Below, piece after piece: positions 1 to 9,500 of a DNA stretch of 64,000 bases. The DNA comes from JAITMY01 sp031553765 (lineage in GTDB: Bacteria > Bacteroidota > Bacteroidia > Bacteroidales > UBA932), in NCBI GenBank assembly GCA_031553765.1, contig JAVBKY010000002.1:124001-188000 (forward strand). The letters run 5' to 3'. The notes under the pieces are model-generated. The model searched no databases. It was not told the origin of the DNA and saw only the letters and a program-made list of their open reading frames with translations. The translations under genes and the position numbers were made by a program. Every line of letters starts with the position of its first letter. Position 1 is the first letter of the stretch.

Positions 1-240
1 AGAGGCCCCTCCGGCTACCATGTCAGCCCTCAGTTCACCCCAATAGAACATGTTGGTTATCAAATTTTTATTCAACATTGACGAGTAGCAACCTATAACG
101 GCCAAATTAACATCCTCTTTAGTGTTCCAGTAATTCTCCTCCACCACGCCATCGTATGGCTTCAGGTCCAGCCAATCAGAACATGACGATGCGGTTACTG
201 CAATCCAAGCCAACGCAAGTACAAGTAATATTCGTTTCAT
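1..240 (-). CDS. SusD/RagB-family outer-membrane lipoprotein, 5' part only
   Basis: The first 80 codons of a gene that runs off the left edge of the window. The start reads MKRILLVLALAWIAVTASSC, a lipoprotein signal peptide whose lipobox cysteine is followed by SDWLDLKP. The next segment (NYWNTKEDVNLAVIGCYSSM) is typical of SusD N-termini, where the first TPR helices begin. SusD proteins bind glycans on the cell surface and form the lid of the SusC transporter. The start lies 45 bp downstream of the susC stop on the same strand, so the two form the usual susCD pair. The assignment is firm by sequence and position, but the glycan-binding part is outside the window. Confidence 0.88.
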   Translation of the reverse strand, partial: MKRILLVLALAWIAVTASSCSDWLDLKPYDGVVEENYWNTKEDVNLAVIGCYSSMLNKNLITNMFYWGELRADMVAGGAS

Positions 241-285
241 TAATTTGTGATTTACTGTTTTATTTATAACCCGCTTCGCTTTTCT

Positions 286-3200
286 TTAGAAGGTAACATT
301 TACTCCCAGCATAAAATCTATATTGGATGGTGCCTTTGCCTTGTCGTATCCCACCGCATAGATGTCTTTTGATACGTTACGAATGCTCACCTCGGGGTTC
401 ATACCCGTATAGTTAGTCCACGTATACAGGTTATACATAGTGAAGTTTAGCGACAAAGCCGACATACCCAAATGGCTCACCAATTTTTTATCAAAATTAT
501 ACCTCAACGTAAGCGACTTGAACTTTATAAAACTACCATCCTCCACATACCTGTCGGAGGCCAGCCAGTTGTAACCCTTATTATACAATGCCCTCGGCAG
601 AATATCGGCAGGTGCATCTTCGGGATTATCGTAGGGGTGTGTCCAGCGACGCAACACGGCGGTACTTTGGTTGTCAAAATTGTACATCTTCTCCATATTC
701 ATCTTCGTTTCGTTCACCACATCGAAATTATAGCGGAAGTTGAAGTATGCGTCCAGCGCCCAGTTTTTGTACTTTACCGAAGGACCAAATCCTCCCACCA
801 CCAGCGGGTTGGCATTACCCAAATACACGATATCCTTGTAATCAATATTACCATCGTGGTTAATATCGGCATACCTGGCATCACCCGGCTGGAACTCATA
901 AGCAATAGAGGGTGCCCAAAATACCATTTGCAAAGGATTTGAGGCTCCCGTTTCATCCCACCTATATATCTTATCACCCTTTTTATCACGAGCTATTGTT
1001 TGGTCTTGATTAAGGTATACGCCATCGTAACGGAATCCGTAGAACGAACCCAATGGGTTACCCTCTTGTATACGCGCCATGTATTTGCCATTGGAACTCG
1101 AAGGTTCGGTTGAAAGGGCTATGTTTTGGCTCAACGAACGAATCATATTATCGTTTCTTGAGAAAACCATCTTAAAATCTACCTGAAGATCTTTCTTTCT
1201 ATACGGAGTGGTGTTTATGCTCAACTCCCAACCTTGGTTATCCATGGTTCCCACATTCATATATATGGAACTCACACCCGACACGCTGGGAATACCTACC
1301 CCCGAAAACATGAGGTCATCAACCGTTTTTTTATACCAGTTAAAATCAATATTTATACGATTATTGAAAGCAATAAAGTTGGCTCCTATATTCCATTCGC
1401 TGGTTTTCTCCCACTTCAAATTATCCAACGCCATGCTTGAAGGGTACGTTCCAATATCATCAATGTAGGGATACTTATAGGTATCGTAACGATTGTAAAA
1501 CAGGTAGTTCTTATCCGGCACTTTACCACTTTGTCCCCAGCTAAGCCTAAAGCTGAGGTCGTTCAAAAACTTCAAGTCGCGTATATATGGCTCACTTGAA
1601 ATTCTCCAACGGCCCGATACGCTGGGAAAATATCCGTAACGATAGTTCGAGCCAAACCTGGAGTTTCCGTCCATCGTAACAACAACGCTTACAAGGTAGC
1701 GATCGTAAAAATCAAAGCCACCAAACAGCGTTGCCTGTAGCTGGCGCTCATGCACTTTACCCGAGCTAAGCGAAATCAAGCGCGACGAGTTAGACGGGTG
1801 AGCCAGCCAGGTATTAGCAGCATTGGAGGACGACATGGCAAATGCGTCTGTTTGCTTATCGGTAGTGTTGAATTTAAAAAATGTATTGAGCTTAATATTT
1901 TCGGTAAGCTGTGGCGTAAACGCAAGCGTGTTATACACCTGTACAATAAATGATTCCTCATCAGCATCGGAAGAGCGATTCACCGTATTTTCCGTCCACG
2001 GGCGCCCCGTGGCGGCCTGTGGTAGCGAGCCTTTACTCTTCTTGCTCTCTATATCAAATCCCACCGTACCGGTATACTCCAAAACCTTGGGTATAATTTT
2101 ATACTGCAGCGTAAATATAGGGCGCACGCGATCATTAATATTGTAGCGGCTACTTTCATAGGCCATAGCAACAGGGTTATATATACCACCTGTATTCTTA
2201 CTCATATCGGCCTTATTAAAGTCGCCCTGAGGAGTTGATTCCGGCGAAAAATAGTTAGGGGTGCGTTCGCCCGAAAGGGTGTACTCATAAATTGACTGGT
2301 TAGGCATTTTTGTGTAGGTGGTCCCCAACAAGTCTGTCATAAAGGCATTTTTTTGCTCGCCATGCACATAGCTCACGTCCGCCACAACACTTATTTGATT
2401 CGAAATATTGTAGTTAAAGTTGAGGGTGGTTGTAAAGCGATTATAGTTGGTATTTACAATATTACCATCCTCATTCAGGTAGCCCACAGACACGCGGTAG
2501 GTAGCCCTTTCACCACCACCCGATAGAGCAAAGTTATGCTCCTGCTTGAACGAAGTTTTTTGAATTTCATCTACCCAATCCGTATTTTGCCCATAGTTAT
2601 AAAAGTAGTAGGGGTTATTGGGGTCACGTGCAAACTCCGGATAGCGGGTCAGATCCAAAGGCGTACCGGCATTGGCAGCAGACTCAAGAATGAGGGTAGT
2701 ATACTCATTACCATTAAGGGTAGGAATAGCATCACGTGCTACCGACACGGTACCCTTAAAGCCATACGTTAAGCGAGGCTTTCCCATCACCCCCCTCTTA
2801 GTGGTAATCATAAGCACGCCATTAGCGCCCTTGCTTCCGTATAGGGCTGTGGAAGCAGCATCTTTAAGCACGGTAATATCCTCAATATCGCTAGGCGAAA
2901 TATTGAGCAGCTGCGAGTAGCTTTCCTCATCGGCTGTAGCAAAGTCAAAGTCTGAGGATATGCTGGTTTCGTAGGGAATGCCGTTAACCACAATAAGGGG
3001 ATCAGCGCTATTGTTAATAGAGGCCGTACCGCGAATACGAATAGCCATGCCGGCTCCCGGCTGCCCGGAGGTAGCCACAATATCCACACCTGCCATACGT
3101 CCCTGTAACGCTTGGTCGATAGATGTTACCGGAAGAGCCTCTAAGTCCTTGGCATCCACCCTGCTATAAGCGTAAGTCATATCGCGCTCATTAACATTGA

Positions 3201-3582
3201 GAGCGCCTATGGCTACTTTTTTCTGCGCCGAAATTACTACCTCATCCAACGCCAAAGCATCCTCTTCCAGCTGAACATTAATTACAGCAGCACTACCAAT
3301 AGAGGCCGTATAGGTCTTATATCCAATATATGAAAAAGTCAACTTGCGATCAGCTGCGTTTTTAACCGTCAAGCTATAGTTTCCGTTCAGGTCGGTCTGC
3401 GTACCCCCCACTATACGATTGTCCTTATCGATTTCAATAACGCTCACACCAATCAAAGATTCCTTACTCATCTTATCTGTGATTCTACCCCTAATCAATA
3501 CCTTATCCTGAGCAAAAGCAGCCCCTGCCGATAAGATTACGAGCAATTGAAAGACAATCGATATTTGCAGTAGTTTCTTCAT
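286..3582 (-). CDS. SusC/RagA-family TonB-linked outer-membrane transporter (left PUL)
   Basis: TonB-dependent glycan importer of 1098 residues. It has a cleavable signal peptide (about residues 1-24), a carboxypeptidase D regulatory-like domain (about 28-110) ending in LDEVVISAQKK, a plug domain (about 130-245, with LQGRMAGVDIVATSGQPG and VLKDAASTALYGSKGANGVL) and a C-terminal 22-strand barrel that ends in the terminal phenylalanine needed for barrel assembly. No STN domain is seen, so an anti-sigma partner is not expected; this agrees with the hybrid two-component regulator upstream. It lies between the fasciclin lipoprotein and susD. The substrate cannot be read from SusC itself; the linked GH105 suggests a uronate-containing glycan. 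Confidence 0.95.
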   Translation of the reverse strand: MKKLLQISIVFQLLVILSAGAAFAQDKVLIRGRITDKMSKESLIGVSVIEIDKDNRIVGGTQTDLNGNYSLTVKNAADRKLTFSYIGYKTYTASIGSAAVINVQLEEDALALDEVVISAQKKVAIGALNVNERDMTYAYSRVDAKDLEALPVTSIDQALQGRMAGVDIVATSGQPGAGMAIRIRGTASINNSADPLIVVNGIPYETSISSDFDFATADEESYSQLLNISPSDIEDITVLKDAASTALYGSKGANGVLMITTKRGVMGKPRLTYGFKGTVSVARDAIPTLNGNEYTTLILESAANAGTPLDLTRYPEFARDPNNPYYFYNYGQNTDWVDEIQKTSFKQEHNFALSGGGERATYRVSVGYLNEDGNIVNTNYNRFTTTLNFNYNISNQISVVADVSYVHGEQKNAFMTDLLGTTYTKMPNQSIYEYTLSGERTPNYFSPESTPQGDFNKADMSKNTGGIYNPVAMAYESSRYNINDRVRPIFTLQYKIIPKVLEYTGTVGFDIESKKSKGSLPQAATGRPWTENTVNRSSDADEESFIVQVYNTLAFTPQLTENIKLNTFFKFNTTDKQTDAFAMSSSNAANTWLAHPSNSSRLISLSSGKVHERQLQATLFGGFDFYDRYLVSVVVTMDGNSRFGSNYRYGYFPSVSGRWRISSEPYIRDLKFLNDLSFRLSWGQSGKVPDKNYLFYNRYDTYKYPYIDDIGTYPSSMALDNLKWEKTSEWNIGANFIAFNNRINIDFNWYKKTVDDLMFSGVGIPSVSGVSSIYMNVGTMDNQGWELSINTTPYRKKDLQVDFKMVFSRNDNMIRSLSQNIALSTEPSSSNGKYMARIQEGNPLGSFYGFRYDGVYLNQDQTIARDKKGDKIYRWDETGASNPLQMVFWAPSIAYEFQPGDARYADINHDGNIDYKDIVYLGNANPLVVGGFGPSVKYKNWALDAYFNFRYNFDVVNETKMNMEKMYNFDNQSTAVLRRWTHPYDNPEDAPADILPRALYNKGYNWLASDRYVEDGSFIKFKSLTLRYNFDKKLVSHLGMSALSLNFTMYNLYTWTNYTGMNPEVSIRNVSKDIYAVGYDKAKAPSNIDFMLGVNVTF

Positions 3583-3643
3583 CTTCTTTAAACTATCAAA
3601 ACCTAGTTAATACTTCTTTAGCTACCTCAATCCTATTTAATTC

Positions 3644-6121
3644 CTATTTTCCTATTGCCGGCGGATAAAGTAGGCAGCTGCTAACCTCATGCACTACTAC
3701 TTTTGGACCAAATATATTGCTGCGCTTTACGCCCTTTACAACCGCTGCCTCGTAAACCTTGGCCGTCCCAACTGTCGAAAAGTGCAGGTTATTATAGATT
3801 GAGTTTCCTTGATCATCTACTTCCCAATTTTTTGTTATTGTCAAAAGGGTGTTCTCCATACCATCCTTATACGTTGTGGCTGCCATGTGTCGAGAGTAGG
3901 ATTCTCCGCTACTAAGAGCAACATTAGGTAGGTTATCGTTTATGTACATCGTTCCGGATATGACATGAAACCTGAAAAAGTCTTTCATATCATCAACCAC
4001 CTGAAGGGCATTGAAGCAAGGATCTGCAGCATTAGCCGGTTTTTTCACCTCTTCCAATGTTTGATATTTATAGCGATTACAAGTAAACGCAGCGCTACCT
4101 TCACCCATTATAAAAGTCTGCCTTGATGCCAGCTGCAGCGCCCGCATCGCCGTATCGGTAGGTAGCAGTATGGTAGTAGGCACCGCTGTGTTTATAGTCA
4201 AAGGACTGGCATTCATCGTCAAAAGATAAATCAACCAGTTGGCTGCAATGGATATATTCGGATTATCAGCCACCGCTTGCTCTAAGGCCTCCACCAGCGT
4301 AATTTCCTTCTCACTGGCCCTTGCCGAATACTGCAACGGCTTGTCAACGGTGAAAACTCTTCCGTTACTGAAGTGCTTAACTAATGTTGCCGTAACCCAC
4401 TCATTTGCGGTTTGATTACCAATCATTTGCAGCTTCCCATCCTTGTAGCGTATCATATCGCCATAATCATTCAAAGCGTAGGCATAGCCATCATAAGCCA
4501 TGCTTGGATCACCCATGAAGTTTCCAATGCTATCCGCTTTCATCCTCTTAAATGTATGCGACCGCATAAGGCGCTCCATGCGAAGTTGGGGACCATCGGC
4601 TGAACTTCCATGGCTAAAATCGTAGGCTGCTTGCCCCGTTGGCCAGTACCAATTAAAACCATCCGTTTTGAGTTGCTCATCTGAAAGCAGCAGTACGGTG
4701 TAATCATTATCCGGAAAGTCATTCAGCGGGCAGCGCACGAAATCCTCCCAAAGTGTTGTGGGAAAATACTTTTGAAGAGCATTGGCCATGTATTGGTACT
4801 TTGAGGGACGCAATAATATTTCGGTCAGCACCGTTTCAAACCAGTGGGTTTTCACATACGTATTCGAGCCATAGAAAAGACCATTACTTGCCGGCTTAAG
4901 GTCAGGATAGTTTGAAGGATTAAAATCATAGCCACTTATCCCCCTACCATTTATAAAGTTCTCGTAGGCATTTCTTGCTCTTTTATACTCGCTTGGCCAA
5001 ATCATAGTCTGATTCAGCTGCGCATTAATGAAGTAGCGACGCACGTTGTTAGGTAAGGCAAGCACCGATGTATATCCTTCATCGGCATAGTTACTTACCA
5101 CCTCATCATAAAACTTTTGCACTGCTGCATTATTGGGAGCAAATACGGTATAACCACCTAATTCCTGCCCCGACAAGAAGTAGCGCTCAACGTTAAATGG
5201 CACAGCCACTCGGTCATCAGCCGCACGCAAAAACTCAGTTGGCACGTTGTAAAACTTACAGTATACAGCATTAATATTTCTTGAGGGGTACATATTTCTA
5301 TAGTACTCCTTTAAGTATTCACTTGTAGCATAGGTATAGTAGAATGGCTCTCCCGTAGGGGTTTTAATCTCCAGCAGTTCTCTAAACTTCGAGTATTCGT
5401 CGCCCTTAAGTAAATCCTCAAGGTTGGGAAGAGGCTCATTTACACAATCCACCTCGTGAATGATACCGTTCGAGGCCTCCATATCAGAATTCAAAATACT
5501 AGCTTGCTGCACATTGCGACCCTTGTATGTGGATGAAGGATAAAACAATTCGTAATCGGATGGCTGCATAGCGCTAACGCTTCGCGTCATATACAGTGGC
5601 AAATACTTGTAGTTGTTATCATTAGTTCCAAAAGAACCGTAGGTTGTAGGGTTAACCACCCATACCGAGTCTCCAACCTTCTCGTAGTACTCTCGGTGCA
5701 TAGTTTCGTAGTAAGGAGTCTTTTTCTTGATACTTTTCAGGGTATCCCAACCTCCGGAAAGCACATCGGTGAGCCTGTACATAGGGTATTTGGTAAACAG
5801 CATGGAGTAGCCTACTATTTTCTCAACCATTTCCACCGGCATTTCCTTTACCGACTCATAACCTTTCAAGTTTAGGTAGGCATTCATGGCATCATCATTA
5901 GGTGCAAATACTGTCCAATAGCCATTACCCCTAAAGTTTTCCAAATGCGTAGAGCGATCAACTAGCTGCAAGTAGAGATCAAAGCGTCCCTCACCCTGCA
6001 ACACGTTGTACATAGGTTCACCTGCCCACGAAGGTTTTTCGTAGTATTTATCCCTATCCTTTTGACACTGAAGCATCAACAGCGCTGACACCAACAAAAG
6101 AAACCGACTAAAAATCTTCAT
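3644..6121 (-). CDS. Fasciclin (FAS1)-domain surface lipoprotein
   Basis: First gene of the fasciclin-susC-susD operon. I place the start at 6121 rather than at an in-frame ATG 21 bp upstream, because MKIFSRFLLLVSALLMLQC is then a clean lipoprotein signal with the lipidated cysteine at residue 19. The mature part contains several FAS1-like repeats, recognised by phrases such as GYWTVFAPNDDAMNAYL, GGYTVFAPNNAAVQKFYDE and TTILLPTDTAMRALQLASRQ. FAS1 domains mediate adhesion or glycan/protein binding. Proteins of this kind are often encoded just before susC in Bacteroidota and are thought to be accessory surface glycan-binding proteins; that role here is inference. Its promoter region is unusual (see the inverted repeat at 6185-6570). 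Confidence 0.82.
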   Translation of the reverse strand: MKIFSRFLLLVSALLMLQCQKDRDKYYEKPSWAGEPMYNVLQGEGRFDLYLQLVDRSTHLENFRGNGYWTVFAPNDDAMNAYLNLKGYESVKEMPVEMVEKIVGYSMLFTKYPMYRLTDVLSGGWDTLKSIKKKTPYYETMHREYYEKVGDSVWVVNPTTYGSFGTNDNNYKYLPLYMTRSVSAMQPSDYELFYPSSTYKGRNVQQASILNSDMEASNGIIHEVDCVNEPLPNLEDLLKGDEYSKFRELLEIKTPTGEPFYYTYATSEYLKEYYRNMYPSRNINAVYCKFYNVPTEFLRAADDRVAVPFNVERYFLSGQELGGYTVFAPNNAAVQKFYDEVVSNYADEGYTSVLALPNNVRRYFINAQLNQTMIWPSEYKRARNAYENFINGRGISGYDFNPSNYPDLKPASNGLFYGSNTYVKTHWFETVLTEILLRPSKYQYMANALQKYFPTTLWEDFVRCPLNDFPDNDYTVLLLSDEQLKTDGFNWYWPTGQAAYDFSHGSSADGPQLRMERLMRSHTFKRMKADSIGNFMGDPSMAYDGYAYALNDYGDMIRYKDGKLQMIGNQTANEWVTATLVKHFSNGRVFTVDKPLQYSARASEKEITLVEALEQAVADNPNISIAANWLIYLLTMNASPLTINTAVPTTILLPTDTAMRALQLASRQTFIMGEGSAAFTCNRYKYQTLEEVKKPANAADPCFNALQVVDDMKDFFRFHVISGTMYINDNLPNVALSSGESYSRHMAATTYKDGMENTLLTITKNWEVDDQGNSIYNNLHFSTVGTAKVYEAAVVKGVKRSNIFGPKVVVHEVSSCLLYPPAIGK

Positions 6122-6184
6122 ATCCAATGATTTAACACACATTATTTAGAATCAGACAACACCTATTAACATACGTAGTTCCTC

Positions 6185-6205
6185 GGTTCTAGGTAATCCA
6201 TGGAA
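6185..6205 (+). repeat. Left arm of a 21-bp inverted repeat (candidate inversion site)
   Basis: Matches the reverse complement of 6550-6570 at 20 of 21 positions, with a 17-bp perfect core CTAGGTAATCCATGGAA. It lies 64 bp upstream of the fasciclin lipoprotein start. Together the arms bound 386 bp holding that gene's promoter and the candidate regulator site. Confidence 0.75.
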
Positions 6206-6266
6206 CCATAAACAAAACAGCAAGAGTCACTTAACTTTTATGCACAGAATGCCTTTTAAGCCAATA

Positions 6267-6274
6267 CAAATATG
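6267..6274 (-). promoter_or_regulatory. Probable -7 element of the fasciclin-susCD operon
   Basis: Read on the minus strand the box is CATATTTG, one mismatch from the Bacteroidota -7 consensus TAnnTTTG. It predicts a 5' leader of about 135 nt. The candidate regulator motif (6295-6321) begins 20 bp upstream of it, as expected of a site for an activator that contacts RNA polymerase. No clear TTTG -33 box is seen, also consistent with activator dependence. Confidence 0.45.
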
Positions 6275-6294
6275 CACTAACACTTTTTAAAATA

Positions 6295-6321
6295 GAATGG
6301 ATTTTTGTACAATATCATGTA
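6295..6321 (-). promoter_or_regulatory. Candidate operator shared with the GH105 promoter (site 1)
   Basis: 27-bp element identical at 23 of 27 positions, without gaps, to 11302-11328. The shared part includes TTTTGTACAA followed three bases later by CATGTA. Both copies lie in the same orientation about 18-20 bp upstream of a probable -7 box. A partial third copy (TTTTGTACA) occurs at 6365-6373. The likely ligand is the AraC-type DNA-binding domain of the regulator at 11404-15669; this is inference from position and conservation. Confidence 0.6.
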
Positions 6322-6549
6322 CTAACCGTCACCCGCACCCTCCCCTTCCTTTCATTGCATGCAATTTTGTACACAAATTATCACAACAAACTGTTAATTA
6401 AATAATTAAAAATAGTACTTTAGCATACTTCCCGCATTTATATTCCGACAATAGCAGCTATCCTCCCTACAGCCCGCAACCTACCTTTAAACAAATTTCG
6501 TTAAAAAAAACAGCAGCTATCCCACTAAAAATTTTGTTGGGTAAGCCAT

Positions 6550-6570
6550 TTCCATGGATTACCTAGGACC
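6550..6570 (-). repeat. Right arm of a 21-bp inverted repeat (candidate inversion site)
   Basis: Inverted copy of 6185-6205 with one mismatch. It lies 22 bp beyond the stop codon of the six-hairpin protein, so an inversion between the arms would leave both neighbouring coding regions intact and only flip the promoter segment. Confidence 0.75.
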
Positions 6571-6591
6571 ATTAAACCCCAATTTGCCAAA

Positions 6592-9500
6592 CTATCTCAC
6601 TAGAGTAATAGCCATTAGCCCAACGACAACCTCATTAGATAAGGTTTCCACAGCGATGCTCTTCAGATTTTTTGATGGATCTAGTTGCATATCAAGTATA
6701 ATACCAGCACCTCCTTCAATGGAGCGCCCATAAACTCCCTTTATGCCTAAATCCTGCTCCAGCTTACAACTCACCATCCCCGATTTAAAGTGCACACGAT
6801 ATGGACGCTTGTTTTTCAAGGTAAAGGCGTGTCCATCTACATAAAAATCCTGCTCTATAGGCGCCCAGTTTTCTGGATTAACTAGCTCCAATGAGTCTAT
6901 AGAGCCATCCGCATACCTTACCTTTATCACAGCATTGGCCATATGGCACTGCATGTGATTTGTACTTCCGGCCATCAACAAGTATACGTGAAAAGCCTTG
7001 TCTTTTAACGGAATATCAACTTTTTCGGGATAATTATCCCATAGGGAGGTAAAGGAAATGTTAGGCATCTGCGCTTGAGATGGCGTGCGAAATGGAAGCC
7101 CAAAAGGCGTGGTAAACACATCATTCTTAGCAGCAGCACGTAAGCCGGAGTCATCAATACTTGCCAACATTAACGGATGGCACCACTCCCCAATGCCTTG
7201 GGTAGGCACCTGTAGCGTTGTGTAAGGTGATCGAGGTGTGAGATAGGTATTCTTAAAAATTTGTGATACCGACGCATTAAAATAGGAATCCATATTCAGC
7301 ATTTCGTACTGCGCGTCCTCATTAGGCATGACAAAAGAGGGAGCCGCCTTAGCAATCGAATCAGTAACCTCTACGTCAATTGGTTGCCACCACTTCATTT
7401 GCCCTTGCTCCAAACATACAAATAGGGTGTGAGGTCCAGACAAAGCAACAATACTACCACTTAGCAAGTTATTGCTACGCTCTTTTACAGAAAAGACACC
7501 TTGAGGATCAAACACATCAACTATCTTGCTGGTTGAACGCAGGTGCCAGCTGCTTCCAGTGCTGGCTGTCGCTTGATATTGCGGCACGCCCAAAGCGCTG
7601 CCACCCCATTTTACTTCTACCACCTGCTCCGGCAAGGCCTTACACACCACTTTTACCAGCGGATAGCCTGCCGCATTTTCCTCCAGCGACCATGCGGCCT
7701 TCTTTCCATTAATAGTTAAGGTCTCTATTTTTTCCGCACGCGCTTTAACAAGAAGCACGAGCTCGTGCTCTACCTTTTTAATGGTATAGGCGTCTGTATC
7801 AACTTCTCTCTTGAAATCAAACTCCACGTCGGGAGTGGAGATGGAGGCATAGCTCCAGCCATCCGGAAAACCGGGGCGTATCACCCATCGCTTATTCATA
7901 GCATCAGGATTAATACCGAATAACCCCTGCACCAGCGTACGGGAGGTTATCCCCACAGGGTCGCCAAAGTCACGATAGCACTCACCTCGAGCTGCATCAT
8001 AAAAGCTAACCTGTCCAAAGTTGCCGGGACTTGCTCCCAAATACATCCCATCCAGAATGGAACTCTTAAAGAGCTTAAACGCCTCATTGTATCGTCCACT
8101 TTGCCAGTAAGCCAGCGCCGTGTGATTAACCTCAGCAAAAGCCACATTGTTAATAGACCAGGAGTAGGGCATCCAATTGGTAGTGGAAATAGTGGCATAA
8201 CCCTCATCATTCAACCCCTTTGCCAGCACCGGTATGTGTGGAATTTTTGTATCCACGTAGCGCGTGGCCTGGTACGCCTGAAACTCATCATGCACTTTTG
8301 AGTCAATGGCATGATATATAGTCCACACAGCTGCATTAGGGTGCACCCGCTTGAGCCCCATAAAATCCTTATACTCTGCCCAATGTCCATCCTTATCCAT
8401 CCAAAGACTTTGGTTAATAGCTGTAAGAATCTTATTCGCCTCATCAGCATAAAGCTTAGGGTCTTTACCTATCTTTTGTGCAATTTCGGCAGCCATTTTG
8501 TTAGCCCTATAGTTATATGCCGACGAGTGTGTTACAGCACCGCTATTATACTGCAAAGCATCGCTGGCCCAAATACAGCAGTAGGCATCATAAAGTCCGT
8601 CGTTGTCGGGGTCAAAGTTGCGCTTCTCCCATGCAAGATGACGCTCCAGCACGGGCCACATGCTGCGCACGTAGTCCATATCACCTGTCCAATTAAAGTG
8701 CCAAAGCAGCTCGTCGATGTAGCACAAGTTCATATCATAGTGGTGCATTACCCCCGTTTGATTAGGATTGCGGCAAATGTAGCCGTTGCTATACATTTGC
8801 GTGCCCCACTTTTTTGCGGCTCGCGCCAAATGCAGCGCTGTATCTTGCATGGGATGCGGTATAGTCGGCTCCACGTTAACCACCTGCGAAGCAGCGTAAC
8901 CATCAAAGTGAGCACGGGCCCTATCATGCCACCCCATTACATCACCCGTGTAGGCAGCCCTCCAACCATTAAGTCGCATGCGCCACCCCACTGCACCATG
9001 CAACCATGAGCTGGGCTCCCATATGGCATCAGCAGCCATGCTCAACGCGCCTCCCAAAGTATTAAAATAGGAATCAGGTGTTTGAATTTTTACTGTAGAA
9101 GCCATTTTACTTCGCTGCTCCTCAGCCCTGCTAAAGCAAGAGCTTAAATCAGGGTAAGCCAACACCTTCTTTTCTTCACCATTTTGTATGGCTAAGTAGT
9201 ACTGCCTACCGCCGCTCATAGCACAGGTACCTGCTAACATCGGATTGCCATCCGTAACAGAGGATTGCCACAAGCCAAATGGTGTAGCCAATGCGTAAGG
9301 AGACACCAGCCTGAGCATAGCATTCTCAGGAAAAACACCGGTCAGCGCTTTGGCTTTATTCTTACTATTGCTATCACCTTTACTGCCTTTTGAGAGCGCC
9401 TCAACCAGCTTCCTATCCTTACCATAAAACAGCTGAAATGTATTTTGCGACAGCGCATAAATGTTGCTGGCACACGCGTTGGGTTTAAGAGCAAAGCAGT

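Noticed and set aside
6453..6522. Direct repeat AGCAGCTATCC within the putative invertible segment
   Set aside because: Only 11 bp, two copies 59 bp apart, and not near a promoter; too weak to call an operator.
6143..6591. A small insertion element bounded by the 21-bp inverted repeat
   Set aside because: There is no transposase frame or target duplication, and the segment contains the neighbour's promoter, which fits an invertible control region better than an insertion.
8311..9009. 232-codon plus-strand open frame inside the six-hairpin gene
   Set aside because: It lies entirely opposite a well-supported gene, has no recognisable motif and no promoter, and its composition is that of an antisense reading.
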